A stretch of 62,210 nucleotides of DNA from JAGTVG01 sp964389805 (lineage in GTDB: Bacteria > Bacteroidota > Bacteroidia > Cytophagales > Cyclobacteriaceae), in NCBI GenBank assembly GCA_964389805.1, contig CAYMFU010000068.1:1-62210 (forward strand). Direction: 5' to 3'. The translations under genes and the position numbers were made by a program. The notes under the pieces are model-generated. The model made no database searches and was not told the origin of the DNA. It saw only the letters and a list, made by a program, of their open reading frames with translations. Below are positions 61,847 through 62,210 of this stretch, piece by piece. Numbering within the stretch: position 1 is the first letter of the stretch; each line of letters starts with the position of its first letter.

Positions 61847-62210
61847 ATGGATTCATATAAAGAATTACAACTTTGGCATAGTGGACATGGCCAATCCCGG
61901 TTTAAGAAATTTACCTTGAATTCTGCATGTATTGGATCCGATGAGTTAATACTCAAATCACATTATTCATTCATAAGCGCAGGGACGGAAAGAACAATTT
62001 TAAACCATCCTCCCAAAAATGAATCATTGTCTAAAGAAATGGCTGTCCCCTATATGATGGGGGATTTCAATTCCGAATTCACCTATGGATATTCTCTTGT
62101 TGGAGAGGTAATTGCAGGCCCACACAAATGGCTGGGGAAATTTATTCATGTTATGCATCCTCATCAAGATTATGCTGTAGTTAAGGAGGGCGATATTCAC
62201 TGTATTCCTG
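61847..62210 (+). CDS. Medium-chain (zinc-type) dehydrogenase, 3' truncated
   Basis: About 121 N-terminal residues are visible, starting MDSYKELQLWHSGHGQSRFK. The order SFISAGTERTILNHPPK then GYSLVGEVIAG and FIHVMHPHQDYAVV matches the N-terminal GroES-like domain of medium-chain dehydrogenases (the S-x-G-T-E form seen in BchC and sugar-type dehydrogenases). The NAD-binding half lies outside the window. It starts 4 bp after the RibD-C gene and is clearly in the same operon. Confidence 0.8.
   Translation, partial: MDSYKELQLWHSGHGQSRFKKFTLNSACIGSDELILKSHYSFISAGTERTILNHPPKNESLSKEMAVPYMMGDFNSEFTYGYSLVGEVIAGPHKWLGKFIHVMHPHQDYAVVKEGDIHCIP

Noticed and set aside
1..62210. Search for tRNA, rRNA, insertion sequences, integrases and phage genes
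   Set aside because: None was recognised by reading; the region looks like stable chromosomal DNA. A tRNAscan or covariance search would be needed to exclude small RNAs.

Overview
The window looks like chromosomal DNA from a member of the Bacteroidota. It is A+T-rich. Several genes are preceded by perfect matches to the Bacteroidota -7 promoter element TAnnTTTG; the clearest, at 2188-2220, also has a -33 TTTG. Many products are families common in that phylum: OmpA proteins with PD40 repeats, very large FG-GAP/VCBS lipoproteins with ASPIC/UnbV domains, S1/P1 nuclease, and PagL-like acyloxyacyl hydrolase. No rRNA, tRNA, CRISPR array, transposase, integrase or phage gene was recognised. A rank below phylum cannot be assigned from this sequence. 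A glycyl-radical enzyme and hydrogenase maturation genes suggest anaerobic or facultative metabolism, while a dihaem cytochrome c and a HemY-like oxidase point to some respiratory capacity.

Layout. Positions 1-5.1 kb: end of a DsrE-like gene, a sugar porter, a GH15 glucan hydrolase and a secreted protein. 5.2-9.2 kb: a dCMP deaminase/UPF0200-type kinase pair, an exported S1/P1 nuclease, a PagL-like outer-membrane protein and two small exported proteins. 9.4-15.3 kb: a corrinoid-type UroD-fold protein, an exported serine hydrolase, a POT-like transporter and a Tat-exported aldo/keto reductase. 15.4-21.4 kb: a complete hypA-hypB-hypF-hypC-hypD-hypE operon with no hydrogenase structural genes nearby. 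21.7-27.3 kb: cytochrome c, a large secreted repeat protein and an OmpA/PD40 protein. 27.4-29.9 kb: a radical SAM protein and an asparagine-synthetase-like protein without the glutaminase cysteine.

30-46 kb, almost all on the minus strand: three giant or large VCBS proteins, a HemY-like FAD oxidase, a GH106-like lipoprotein, an exported methyltransferase, an SDR epimerase and an exported small-domain protein. 46.1-51.2 kb: a compact operon of glycyl-radical activase, glycyl-radical dehydratase, ROK sugar kinase and DeoR regulator, with translational coupling and a promoter/operator visible in front. 51.4-58.4 kb: a membrane SRPBCC/GyrI protein, a small lipoprotein, an MFS exporter, a YeeE/YedE transporter pair, a DUF442-type phosphatase, a collagen-like lipoprotein and a DUF1684 lipoprotein. 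58.5-62.2 kb: an adenylate cyclase/TolB/TPR protein, then a RibD-C reductase and the start of a medium-chain dehydrogenase cut by the window end.

The most promising candidate for an undescribed system is the glycyl-radical operon. Its dehydratase-type active site, the sugar kinase with an altered sugar-binding glutamate, the sugar-type repressor and the tandem operator together suggest radical dehydration of a phosphorylated sugar-like compound. The radical SAM/asparagine-synthetase-like pair and the orphan hyp operon come next.
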